A stretch of 64,000 bases of DNA, taken from NCBI RefSeq assembly GCF_009755665.1, contig NZ_CP046622.1:930001-994000 (forward strand). The letters run 5' to 3'. The notes beneath the pieces were generated by a model that saw only the letters and a program-made list of their open reading frames with translations, made no database searches and was not told where the DNA came from. This document shows, piece after piece, positions 57,024 to 64,000 of this stretch (position 1 is the stretch's first letter; each line of letters begins with the position of its first letter). The position numbers were made by a program, and so were the translations under genes. The stretch is from Variovorax paradoxus (GTDB lineage: Bacteria; Pseudomonadota; Gammaproteobacteria; Burkholderiales; Burkholderiaceae_C).

Positions 57024-59039
57024 TCAGGCCGTCGCCAGCGCCGCAGGACGTGCAAGGCGCACCGCATGCATCCAGGCGCGGCGCAGCACGGCCGGCGAAC
57101 GCGATTCCTCGGGAATCAGCAGGAAGCCGCGGTCGCGCAGCGACGTGCCGAGAGCGATCTGGCTGGTCAGCACCGTGAGCGGAATCGCCAGCAGCAGCGG
57201 CAGGCCGACGGGCATGAGCCAGATCAGCGCGCTCGGGTCGATCATTGCAACGCCCAAGGCCAGCGCGCCGACCACGATGCTCATGGGAGCGAGCTGCGAC
57301 ACGGCAACCTTCCACGGCACGGCAGCGGCTTCGCGGGGGGGCGACTTCCAGTCGAGCTTGATACCGGTGAGGGCGACCAGCACGAACAGCGAGTGGGCCA
57401 GCATGCGAACCGGCGCTTGCACGATGGCCAAGGCGCTTTCGAGCGCCGAGCTCTTCACCAGGCCCCACAGGCCGCCGTACTGGCGTTGCTCGCCGCGCAT
57501 CAGCACGGCGGCAATGCCGAGCACGCGGGGCAGGAACAACAGGCACAGGGTCCAGATCCACAGGCCGGCCAGTTCCGCCGGCAGCACGCTCCAGCTGGAG
57601 ATGAGGCTGGAGCCGCTCAGCCACAGCGCGGTGCCGAGCGTCAGGAACGCGAGCCACAGCGGTGCCGAGGCATACGCCATGGTGCCGGTCACGAACATCG
57701 CGCGGTGCACCGGGTGAATGCCGGGCTCGGCCATCAGGCGGGCGTTTTGCAGGTTGCCCTGGCACCAGCGGCGGTCGCGCTGCAGTTCGGCCAGCAGGTC
57801 CGGCGGTTGCTGTTCGTAGCTGCCGACCAGGTCGGCGCAGAGCCAAACGTTGTAGCCGGCGCGGCGCATCAGCGCGGCTTCGACGAAGTCGTGCGACATG
57901 ATGCCGCCCGACATGCCGCCGGTGCCCTTGATGGGAGCCAGCGCGCAATGCTTCATGAAGGGCTCGACGCGGATGATCGCGTTGTGGCCCCAGTAGTGCG
58001 ATTCGCCCAGTTGCCAGAACTGCATGCCCAGCGTGAACAGGCGGCCCGTCACGCGGGAGGCGAATTGCTGCGCGCGGGCATGCAGCGTCACGTGGCCGAT
58101 GGCCTGCGTGGCGGTCTGGATGATGCCGGCGGTGGGGTTGGCTTCCATCAGCTTGACCATCGAGGTCAGGCAATCGCCGCTCATCACGGAATCGGCGTCG
58201 AGCACCACCATGTAGCGGTAGTCCTTGCCCCAGCGGCGGCAGAAGTCGGCAACGTTGCCGGCCTTGCGGTGCGTGCGGCGGGTGCGCAGGCGGTAGTACA
58301 CCTCGACCTGCGGCTGGTTCGGGCTGTCGGCCAGTGCGGCGCGAAGGTCTTCCCAGGCGGCGCGCTCGGCGGCGGCGGTTTCGGGGGTGTAGCTGTCGGA
58401 CAGCACGAACACGTCGAATTGCTTCGCGTGACCGGTGGCCGCAACCGATTCGCAGGTGGCGCGCAGGCCGGCGAACACCGTGGCAACGTCTTCGTTGCAG
58501 ATCGGCATGATGATCGCGGTGCGTGCCTCGGGGTTCATCGGGTGGTTGGCCACCTGCTTGACCGACAGGGCGTGCTTGTCACCGCGCACCGAGACGTAAA
58601 AGCCCATGAGCGCCGTGACGAAGCCGGTGACGACCCAGCCCGAAAGCAGGCCGTACAGGCCGATCTGGCCGTATTCGAGCCAGATGTTGTCGTAGTCGGG
58701 CTGCACGCCGGCAAACAGCGCGGAGGCAACCACGGTGCTCAGCAGCGTGAGCGCCATGAAGGCGAAGCGCCGCTGCGCCGCGGCGCGCTGCCACGGCTGC
58801 TTGACCTGTTCGCTGGCTTCGGCGGTTTCGCGCTCCGGCTTGCCGCCGGCGCCCAGCTTGACCAGCAGGGCAGTGCCGATGCTGTTCCAGAAGCCGCGCC
58901 AGGGGCGGGGCGTCATGGAGCCGCGATTGACCGGCGGAGCCGTCACGGAATTGGGGTGGCGTTCTTCGCGCACCGGGCTGCGGTGCGAAAAGTCGGCTTC
59001 GGTCAGCACGTTCAGTTGGGAGAAGTCGTTTGGCTTCAT
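57024..59039 (-). CDS. opgH: OpgH (MdoH), glucosyltransferase for periplasmic glucans
   Basis: OpgH polymerises glucose from UDP-glucose into the backbone of osmoregulated periplasmic glucans and moves it across the inner membrane. The start MKPNDFSQLNVL at 59039 gives 671 residues; a longer start at 59084 is possible. GT2 features are visible: IIMPICNED, LDADSVMSGD (DxD), and RDRRWCQGN (the Q/RxxRW motif), with several membrane helices on each side. opgG usually precedes opgH in the same operon but is absent here. Instead a sigma54 promoter and GlrR-type sites lie upstream. Confidence 0.95.
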   Translation of the reverse strand: MKPNDFSQLNVLTEADFSHRSPVREERHPNSVTAPPVNRGSMTPRPWRGFWNSIGTALLVKLGAGGKPERETAEASEQVKQPWQRAAAQRRFAFMALTLLSTVVASALFAGVQPDYDNIWLEYGQIGLYGLLSGWVVTGFVTALMGFYVSVRGDKHALSVKQVANHPMNPEARTAIIMPICNEDVATVFAGLRATCESVAATGHAKQFDVFVLSDSYTPETAAAERAAWEDLRAALADSPNQPQVEVYYRLRTRRTHRKAGNVADFCRRWGKDYRYMVVLDADSVMSGDCLTSMVKLMEANPTAGIIQTATQAIGHVTLHARAQQFASRVTGRLFTLGMQFWQLGESHYWGHNAIIRVEPFMKHCALAPIKGTGGMSGGIMSHDFVEAALMRRAGYNVWLCADLVGSYEQQPPDLLAELQRDRRWCQGNLQNARLMAEPGIHPVHRAMFVTGTMAYASAPLWLAFLTLGTALWLSGSSLISSWSVLPAELAGLWIWTLCLLFLPRVLGIAAVLMRGEQRQYGGLWGLVKSSALESALAIVQAPVRMLAHSLFVLVALTGIKLDWKSPPREAAAVPWKVAVSQLAPMSIVVGALALGVAMIDPSALIWLMPVGLPLLLAIPLTVLTSQIALGTSLRDRGFLLIPEESRSPAVLRRAWMHAVRLARPAALATA

Positions 59040-59046
59040 GTGTGAT

Positions 59047-59250
59047 TTACCAACGTTGCTTGTCGAGGGAAGGGGTGTCGCCAATGGCAGGAAAGCGCTT
59101 GATCACGCAATCCGGTTCGGCGCCGCCTGCGCTTGCAAGCGCGGCCAGCGAATGCCCGGCGGCACGGGGCCGTGCGGGGGAAAACTGCTTTTGACGCAGG
59201 CCGTCGCGCTGCTGGCGCAGTGCGAAAGATGGGCTGTTGAGTGCTGTCAT
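59047..59250 (-). CDS. Possible small ORF, or long 5' leader or small RNA, upstream of opgH
   Basis: A 67-residue reading starts at ATG 59250 and stops 7 bases before the opgH ATG. The product is basic and Ala/Arg/Ser-rich with no motif I recognise. The predicted sigma54 start site is 59251 or 59250, so the ATG would be at the very 5' end. The interval may instead be an untranslated leader or a small RNA. The coding case rests on close spacing to opgH and is moderate at best. Confidence 0.4.
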   Translation of the reverse strand: MTALNSPSFALRQQRDGLRQKQFSPARPRAAGHSLAALASAGGAEPDCVIKRFPAIGDTPSLDKQRW

Positions 59251-59262
59251 GCCTGTACAGGG

Positions 59263-59277
59263 GCAAACCCTGTGCCA
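59263..59277 (-). promoter_or_regulatory. Sigma54 promoter upstream of opgH
   Basis: On the minus strand TGGCACAGGGTTTGC fits the -24/-12 consensus TGGCAC-N5-TTGC, with GG and GC exactly 10 bases apart. Transcription would start about 12 bases beyond the GC, at 59251 or 59250, and read toward opgH. Confidence 0.8.
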
Positions 59278-59296
59278 GGTAGAAAAAACCATTTCA

Positions 59297-59309
59297 GATC
59301 AATGACTTA
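59297..59309 (+). promoter_or_regulatory. IHF-like site near the sigma54 promoter
   Basis: GATCAATGACTTA matches WATCAANNNNTTR except for the first base. It lies about 46-58 bases upstream of the predicted sigma54 start, a usual place for IHF to bend DNA between activator and polymerase. Confidence 0.5.
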
Positions 59310-59331
59310 GAGCGATCTGAATGCGGTTTTC

Positions 59332-59365
59332 GGGGTTGGAGCCGTTTGGGAGGCTCCGAAACCCC
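59332..59365. repeat. Strong hairpin between glrR and opgH
   Basis: GGGGTT and GGAGCC pair with GGCTCC and AACCCC (12 pairs, 2-base bulge) around an 8-base loop. A T run follows on the plus strand (59366-59372), not on the minus strand. It may end or protect the glrR transcript. Confidence 0.55.
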
Positions 59366-59371
59366 TGTTTT

Positions 59372-59389
59372 TGTCGCCGAATCCCGACA
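59372..59389. promoter_or_regulatory. GlrR-type activator site TGTC-N10-GACA
   Basis: TGTC (59372-59375), ten bases, then GACA (59386-59389), flanked by a further symmetric T and A. This is the site described for enterobacterial GlrR (QseF) upstream of glmY. It lies about 120-140 bases upstream of the sigma54 start. Confidence 0.7.
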
Positions 59390-59421
59390 AGCCTGGCAGG
59401 CGGTCGGAAAAAAGTCTTTCA

Positions 59422-59434
59422 AATCAACAACTTA
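59422..59434 (+). promoter_or_regulatory. Second IHF-like site upstream of opgH
   Basis: AATCAACAACTTA matches WATCAANNNNTTR exactly. With the site at 59297-59309 it is part of an imperfect 30-base direct repeat (59281-59310 and 59406-59435; 23 of 30 identical). Confidence 0.5.
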
Positions 59435-59438
59435 GCGT

Positions 59439-59456
59439 CGTCGCTAGTCGGCGACA
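59439..59456. promoter_or_regulatory. Second, weaker GlrR-type site
   Basis: CGTC-N10-GACA differs from TGTC-N10-GACA in one base. It overlaps the 3' end of glrR. Confidence 0.4.
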
Positions 59457-60832
59457 GGCTCGCTACCCGGAGCGACAGCGTCAGCCTTGAAGTGGCCCGG
59501 CGTGAGTTCATGCTTCTGCAGCAGGCGGTAGAACTCGGTGCGATTGCGGTCGGCCAGGCGGGCCGCGTCGGCCACGTTGCCGTCGGTGAGCTTGAGCAGC
59601 CCGACCAGGTAGTCGCGCTCGAAACGCTGCTTGGCCTCGGCGTAAGTCTGAACCTCGACCGTCGGCACGCGTAGCGCCCGCTGCACCAGCGCCAACGGAA
59701 TGAGCGGCGAGCTCGACAGCGCGCAAACCTGTTCCACCACGTTGTAGAGCTGCCGCACGTTGCCCGGCCAGGCGGCGGTGGCCAGCGCCTTCAGCGCCTC
59801 GGGCGCAAAGCCAGAGAGCCGCTTGCCGTACTTGGTCGACAGCTTCTGCAGGAAGTGATTGGCCAGCAGCGGAATGTCCTCGCGCCGGGCCGACAGCGGC
59901 GGCAGCGTGAGCGTGACCACGTTCAGGCGGTAGTAAAGGTCTTCGCGGAACTGGCCCGCCTCCATGGCCGCGTCCAGGTCGCGGTGGGTGGCCGAGATGA
60001 TGCGCACGTCGACTTCGATCGACTGGCTGGCGCCGAGCGGGCGTACCGCGCGCTCCTGCAGAACGCGCAGCAGCTTGACCTGCAGCGCGGGCGGCATGTC
60101 ACCGATTTCGTCCAGCAGCAGCGTGCCGCCGTCGGCCTGTTGGAACAGGCCCTTGTGGTTGGCATGCGCGTCAGTGAACGCGCCCTTCATGTGGCCGAAC
60201 AGTTCCGACTCGAGCAGCGCCTCGGGAATGGCGCCGCAATTGACCGCCACGAAGGGCTTGTCGGCGCGAGCACTCGCGCGGTGGATGGCGCGCGCCAGCA
60301 GCTCCTTGCCGGCGCCGCTGTCGCCGCGCAAAAGTACCGATGCGTCCGACTTGGCCACCATGCGCGCCTCGGCCAGCAGCTCGGACATGCGATTGCTGCG
60401 GCTCACGATTTCAGCACGCCAGCTTTCGTCGCCGGCCTTGGCGGGCGTGCTGGCGGGAGCGCCCAGCGCCAGCGCCTGGGCGATCTTGTCGAGCAGCTCG
60501 CGGCCGTCGTAAGGCTTGGTCAAGTAGGTGAAAACGCCGCGCGCCGTGGCCTCGACCGCATCGGGAATGGTGCCGTGCGCGGTGAGCAGGATCACCGGCA
60601 GCGAAGGGTGGCGCTTCCTTATTTCATCGAACAGCTGGAGCCCGTCGCGCCCGGGCAGCCGCACGTCGCTGAGCACCAGCTGCGGGTGCTCGATCTCGAG
60701 CTGGGTGAGCGCGGTTTCGGCCGAGGTCACGGCCGTGACCTGGTAGCCGACCGAACTCAGCCGCATCGAAAGCAGCCGCAGCATGTCCGGATCGTCGTCC
60801 ACCACCAGCAGGCGCGCGCCGGTCGTGCTCAT
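59444..60832 (-). CDS. glrR: GlrR (QseF)-like sigma54-dependent response regulator
   Basis: The 462-residue protein has a receiver domain (about 6-125) with phospho-Asp56 in LSDVRLPG, an AAA+ domain with GDSGAGKE (170-177), the sigma54 loop as GAFTD (217-221, usually GAFTG), Walker [11 protein letters not shown], and a Fis-type helix-turn-helix ([23 protein letters not shown]). [17 protein letters not shown] at 60832 is taken as the start; a longer reading is not family-like. In enterobacteria GlrR activates the glmY small RNA with sigma54 and IHF. It follows a QseG-like gene, as in glrK-qseG-glrR. Confidence 0.92.
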   Translation of the reverse strand: MSTTGARLLVVDDDPDMLRLLSMRLSSVGYQVTAVTSAETALTQLEIEHPQLVLSDVRLPGRDGLQLFDEIRKRHPSLPVILLTAHGTIPDAVEATARGVFTYLTKPYDGRELLDKIAQALALGAPASTPAKAGDESWRAEIVSRSNRMSELLAEARMVAKSDASVLLRGDSGAGKELLARAIHRASARADKPFVAVNCGAIPEALLESELFGHMKGAFTDAHANHKGLFQQADGGTLLLDEIGDMPPALQVKLLRVLQERAVRPLGASQSIEVDVRIISATHRDLDAAMEAGQFREDLYYRLNVVTLTLPPLSARREDIPLLANHFLQKLSTKYGKRLSGFAPEALKALATAAWPGNVRQLYNVVEQVCALSSSPLIPLALVQRALRVPTVEVQTYAEAKQRFERDYLVGLLKLTDGNVADAARLADRNRTEFYRLLQKHELTPGHFKADAVAPGSEPVAD

Positions 60833-60863
60833 CGAGGGAACTCTTTCTGCAACCGCTGGATGT

Positions 60864-61520
60864 TCATGGGGTGGGCTTGGTTCCGTTGGGTGGGGGCAGA
60901 GTGGGCGCTGGCGCGTTCGGGCGCGCAAAGCTGCGCTCGATGGCGCGCAACGCTTCGATACGGTCGTTCAGCTGGTCGATGCGGCGCTGGCTTTCGCGCA
61001 GCTGCTGCACCTGCTTGTCGCGGTCGTCCTCGACGCGGCGCTGCTCCACGTAGCGCGCGGCCAGCGCACGCGCGAGCGGCTGCAGGGGTTGCGCCTCGGG
61101 CGAGGGGTTTGCCGCCACGCGCTGCATCAGGCCAAGGGCGCGTGCCAGGTCGGCCGGCACGCGCGTTTGCGCAAGCAGCAGCGCCAGTTGCATCTGCGCG
61201 CTGGGCGAATCGCCAGGATCGCCGGCTCGGGTGATTTCGGCGGCCAGTTCGGCACCGCCTAGCGGCCGGACCTTGTCGGCATACGCCAGCATGGCAGCCA
61301 CCGGCCCTTGGGTCATCAGCGTGAAGAGCGAGGCTGGCTGCGTGGCGGGCGCCTTGGGCTCGGCCTCCACGGGCATCACGCGCGGTACTACGGGCGGCGG
61401 CGGCAGGGCGGTGGCCTCGGCCGGGGGCTCGGGTTGCGTCGCGCAGGCGGCCAGCATCAGGACGAAAGGCACGGCCATCGCCCCGGAGAAGGTCGAACTG
61501 CGGACGAACGAAAAAGGCAT
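60864..61520 (-). CDS. QseG-like lipoprotein
   Basis: The 218-residue precursor has a signal peptide with the lipobox LMLAAC (Cys about residue 27), a Pro/Ala-rich segment, a helical domain (about 60-150) and a C-terminal coiled coil (about 155-200, rich in Gln, Arg and Asp). It lies between glrK and glrR, the place of qseG (yfhG) in enterobacteria, where the lipoprotein interacts with the kinase. The sequence is not close enough for certainty. Confidence 0.75.
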   Translation of the reverse strand: MPFSFVRSSTFSGAMAVPFVLMLAACATQPEPPAEATALPPPPVVPRVMPVEAEPKAPATQPASLFTLMTQGPVAAMLAYADKVRPLGGAELAAEITRAGDPGDSPSAQMQLALLLAQTRVPADLARALGLMQRVAANPSPEAQPLQPLARALAARYVEQRRVEDDRDKQVQQLRESQRRIDQLNDRIEALRAIERSFARPNAPAPTLPPPNGTKPTP

Positions 61521-61618
61521 GGATCGGCGAGAAAAAGACAAGAGGCAGTGTTTCAGGTGGATGCCCGAGGGCTTCACGAGCAATTCGCGGTGGGTTGTTC
61601 TGGAGGCTGGATCCGGGA

Positions 61619-63046
61619 TCAGGCCGTGCGCGGCAGTTCGATGCGAAAGCGCGCGCCAGGCCCGCTCGGCTGCAGGGTGATGCGGCCCCCATGGGCAGCA
61701 ATGTACTCCTGCACGATGGAAAGGCCGATGCCGGTGCCCTTGACCGCATGCTCGGGCTGGCGCTCGCCCCGGTAGAACGGCTCGAAAATGCGGTCGCGGT
61801 CGCTTTCGGCAATACCCGGACCGGCATCATTGACATCGATGCAGGCCGAATCCGGCGTGCTCGACACCACGATATTGATGACTCCGCCGCGCGCCGAATA
61901 GCGGATGGCGTTGGACAGCAGGTTGGCGATGGCGGTGCCGAGCTTGGTGCGGTCCACCGTGACCGTGAGCGGTTCACCCTCTGCCCGCACGCGCAAACCG
62001 TGCGCTTGCCACTGCAGGCGCTGCGCCTCGATCTGCTCCTCGATCAGCGGCAGCAGCTCGGTGCGTTCGCGGCGTAGCTCGCGCGCCTCGAAGGCCGCGG
62101 CGTTGAAGCGCAGCAGCGCTTCGATCTGGCCCTGCAGCGACACGGTGTTCTGGTTAAGGATCTGCGCCACTTCCAGCTGGGCCGGGTTGAGCGGGCCCGT
62201 AACGCCGTCTTCGAGCAGCGAGACGCCTTCCCTCAACGCGGCGAGCGGCGTTTTCAGTTCGTGCGACACATGGCGCAGAAAGCGCGCCTTGTCGGCGTCC
62301 AGTTCGGTCAGGCGCAAGCGCAACCACTCCAGCTGCTGCGACACGCGCCGAATGTCGGCCGGACCGCGAATGTCGATGGGTTCGTCGAGCCGGTTCTGCC
62401 CGAGCCCGACGATGGCATGCTCCAGCCGCTTGAACGGGCGTGCAAGCCAGATGCCGAAAGCCAACGCCAGCGACACCGCGAGCACGCTGGCGGCTATCAC
62501 CTCGCGCATCAGGCGGCGGCGCGCGTTCTCGATGCGCTTGGCCAGCGCGTCGTTCTGCGTTTCGATGAGGAACTGCGCCTGCTGCGCCAGATTGGTGTTC
62601 AGCGAATCGAGTTCGCGGAATTGCATGGCCATGGTGCTTTCGCGCGAGAGGGCGCTGTCGGCGCTTCCGCTCATCAGGCCTTCGATCACGCCGAGCTGGG
62701 CGCGCCACATCTGGATGCCCGCCGGCGCAAGGCCGTTGTTCTCAAGCCGTTCGAGCACCTGGTGCGCCTCACGCGCAGCGTCGTCGAAGCGGCGGCGCAG
62801 CACAGCATCGTTCAGCACCAGCGACTGGCGCCCGGCACGCTCCATGGCCGCGCTGCGCTCCGCCAATGACTGGGCCGCGCCCGAGAGGCGCAGCGCACGG
62901 GCGGCCGCATCGCGGCTCTGGCTCATGAGCGCGTCGTACTGGAACACAGAGCGCAGCACCACGCCCACCAGCAAGGCGGTGATGAGCAGGAATGCGAAAA
63001 GAAGGAGCTGCTGGAACGAGCCCCGCGTCGATGGCCGCTTCGCCAT
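61619..63046 (-). CDS. glrK: GlrK (QseE)-like sensor histidine kinase
   Basis: The 475-residue protein has a first membrane helix (about 13-32), a helical periplasmic domain (about 33-185), a second helix, a HAMP domain (about 205-260), HisKA with RHVSHELKTPLAALREGVSLL and an ATPase domain with IANLLSNAIRYS, DAGPGI and KGTGIGLSIVQEY. This matches GlrK, the partner of GlrR. The ATG overlaps the miaB stop (ATGA), so the kinase may be co-expressed with miaB. Confidence 0.9.
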   Translation of the reverse strand: MAKRPSTRGSFQQLLLFAFLLITALLVGVVLRSVFQYDALMSQSRDAAARALRLSGAAQSLAERSAAMERAGRQSLVLNDAVLRRRFDDAAREAHQVLERLENNGLAPAGIQMWRAQLGVIEGLMSGSADSALSRESTMAMQFRELDSLNTNLAQQAQFLIETQNDALAKRIENARRRLMREVIAASVLAVSLALAFGIWLARPFKRLEHAIVGLGQNRLDEPIDIRGPADIRRVSQQLEWLRLRLTELDADKARFLRHVSHELKTPLAALREGVSLLEDGVTGPLNPAQLEVAQILNQNTVSLQGQIEALLRFNAAAFEARELRRERTELLPLIEEQIEAQRLQWQAHGLRVRAEGEPLTVTVDRTKLGTAIANLLSNAIRYSARGGVINIVVSSTPDSACIDVNDAGPGIAESDRDRIFEPFYRGERQPEHAVKGTGIGLSIVQEYIAAHGGRITLQPSGPGARFRIELPRTA

Positions 63047-64000
63047 CAGGCGGCGAGCGCGGCCGGAGCCGGCGCCGTCGACGATTCGCGCGTGGCCACT
63101 TCGCCGCGCAGCGTGTACGCGAGCGAGCGCGTGATGCGCAGGTCGGCCATCTGCCCGACGAGCCGCGCATCGCCTTCGAAGTTGACGACGCGGTTGCACT
63201 CCGTGCGGCCCATCAGCTCGTTCGCGTCCTTGCGCGAAGCCCCTTCGACCAGCACGCGCTGCGTGGTGCCCACGAGCGCGGCGCCGAAGCGGCGCACGTT
63301 GCCGTCGATCACGCGCTGCAGCGTTTGCAGGCGTGCAAGCTTCACCGCATGGGGCGTGTCGTCGTGCAGCGCCGCGGCCGGCGTGCCGGGGCGCGGGCTG
63401 AAGATGAAGCTGAAGCTGTTGTCGAACTGGCAGTCGTCGATCAGCTTCATCATCTTGGCAAAATCTTCGTCGGTCTCGCCGGGGAAGCCGACGATGAAGT
63501 CGCTGGAGAGCGCAAGCTCGGGCCGGATGGCGCGCAGCTTGCGAACCGTGCTCTTGTATTCCATGGCGGTGTAGCCGCGCTTCATGGCCATCAGGATGCG
63601 GTCGCTGCCGTGCTGCACGGGCAGGTGCAGGTGGCTCACGAGCTGCGGCACCTTGGCGTAGGCCTCGATCAGCCGCGGCGTGAATTCGTTCGGGTGGCTG
63701 GTCGTGTAGCGGATGCGCTCGATGCCTGGAATCTCTGCAACGTACTCGATGAGCAGCGCAAAGTCGGCAATCTCGGCCGTATCGCCCATGCGGCCGCGAT
63801 ACGCGTTCACGTTCTGTCCAAGCAGCGTGACCTCGCGCACGCCCTGGTCGGCCAGGCCGGCAATCTCCACCAGCACGTCGTCCAGCGGGCGGTTCACTTC
63901 CTCGCCGCGGGTATAGGGCACCACGCAGTAGCTGCAGTATTTGGAGCAGCCTTCCATGATCGACACGAACGCCGTAGCACCCTCCACCCGCGCGGGCGGC
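63046..64000 (-). CDS. miaB: MiaB, tRNA methylthiotransferase (5' end cut off)
   Basis: MiaB adds the methylthio group to i6A37 of tRNAs using two iron-sulfur clusters. The frame is open to the window edge, leaving 317 residues of about 450. The radical-SAM cluster CSKYCSYC follows [12 protein letters not shown]; further on are [34 protein letters not shown] and a C-terminal TRAM domain (about the last 75 residues). The N-terminal domain with the second cluster lies beyond the window. Confidence 0.96.
   Translation of the reverse strand, partial: PPARVEGATAFVSIMEGCSKYCSYCVVPYTRGEEVNRPLDDVLVEIAGLADQGVREVTLLGQNVNAYRGRMGDTAEIADFALLIEYVAEIPGIERIRYTTSHPNEFTPRLIEAYAKVPQLVSHLHLPVQHGSDRILMAMKRGYTAMEYKSTVRKLRAIRPELALSSDFIVGFPGETDEDFAKMMKLIDDCQFDNSFSFIFSPRPGTPAAALHDDTPHAVKLARLQTLQRVIDGNVRRFGAALVGTTQRVLVEGASRKDANELMGRTECNRVVNFEGDARLVGQMADLRITRSLAYTLRGEVATRESSTAPAPAALAA

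Noticed and set aside
59366..59372. Intrinsic terminator for glrR made by the 59332-59365 hairpin
   Set aside because: The T run follows the stem on the plus strand, but glrR reads on the minus strand, where no T run follows.

Overview
The window is GC-rich chromosomal DNA from a betaproteobacterium of the Comamonadaceae. The protein sequences and gene order look most like Variovorax; this is a judgement from recognition, since no database was searched. Coding density is very high. I see no insertion sequence, prophage, CRISPR array, rRNA or tRNA gene.

Region 1 (1-20550): the 3' part of hslU, then a complete division and cell wall (dcw) cluster: mraZ, rsmH, ftsL, ftsI, murE, murF, mraY, murD, ftsW, murG, murC, ddl, ftsQ, ftsA, ftsZ and lpxC. 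Most junctions overlap by 4 bases. A promoter with four MraZ boxes at 10-base spacing precedes mraZ. MurD carries a disordered Ala/Pro/Glu insert of about 215 residues. Region 2 (20586-28882): a small membrane protein gene, then mostly minus-strand housekeeping genes (ruvC, a CdsA-like protein, a PlsC-like protein with its own Ala/Pro insert, mtgA, aroE, a TonB-domain protein, an RNase II-type exonuclease, a YqiA-like esterase). Region 3 (29252-36496): a LuxR-type response regulator with a membrane histidine kinase, rodA, tldD, a BamE-like lipoprotein whose Shine-Dalgarno is buried in a hairpin, and aroG behind an aromatic-codon leader peptide and terminator.

Region 4 (36512-44948): a cupin gene and mpl on the minus strand, then an unrecognised gene, a TlpA-like thioredoxin, accB, accC, prmA, a DUF3426 protein and a PfkB-family kinase. 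Region 5 (45046-55334, minus): a histone H1-like protein, nrdB and nrdA (promoter with two NrdR boxes), ampD, pilR, pilS, a PP0621-type protein and a CcsA/YpjD-like protein. Region 6 (55528-64000): ffh, then on the minus strand opgH, a possible small ORF, glrR, a QseG-like lipoprotein gene, glrK and the 3' part of miaB.

The main theme is the envelope: division, peptidoglycan synthesis (dcw, rodA, mtgA), peptidoglycan recycling (mpl, ampD), lipid A (lpxC), phospholipid and fatty acid synthesis (acc genes, PlsC/CdsA-like), and periplasmic glucans (opgH). The most interesting regulatory finds are: (a) a sigma54 promoter, IHF-like sites and a perfect TGTC-N10-GACA GlrR-type site between glrR and opgH, suggesting GlrK-GlrR controls glucan synthesis or a small transcript upstream of opgH; (b) a four-segment transcription attenuator with an aromatic leader peptide in front of aroG; (c) a recurrent -10-like hexamer ending 6-9 bases before start codons, suggesting many leaderless mRNAs.
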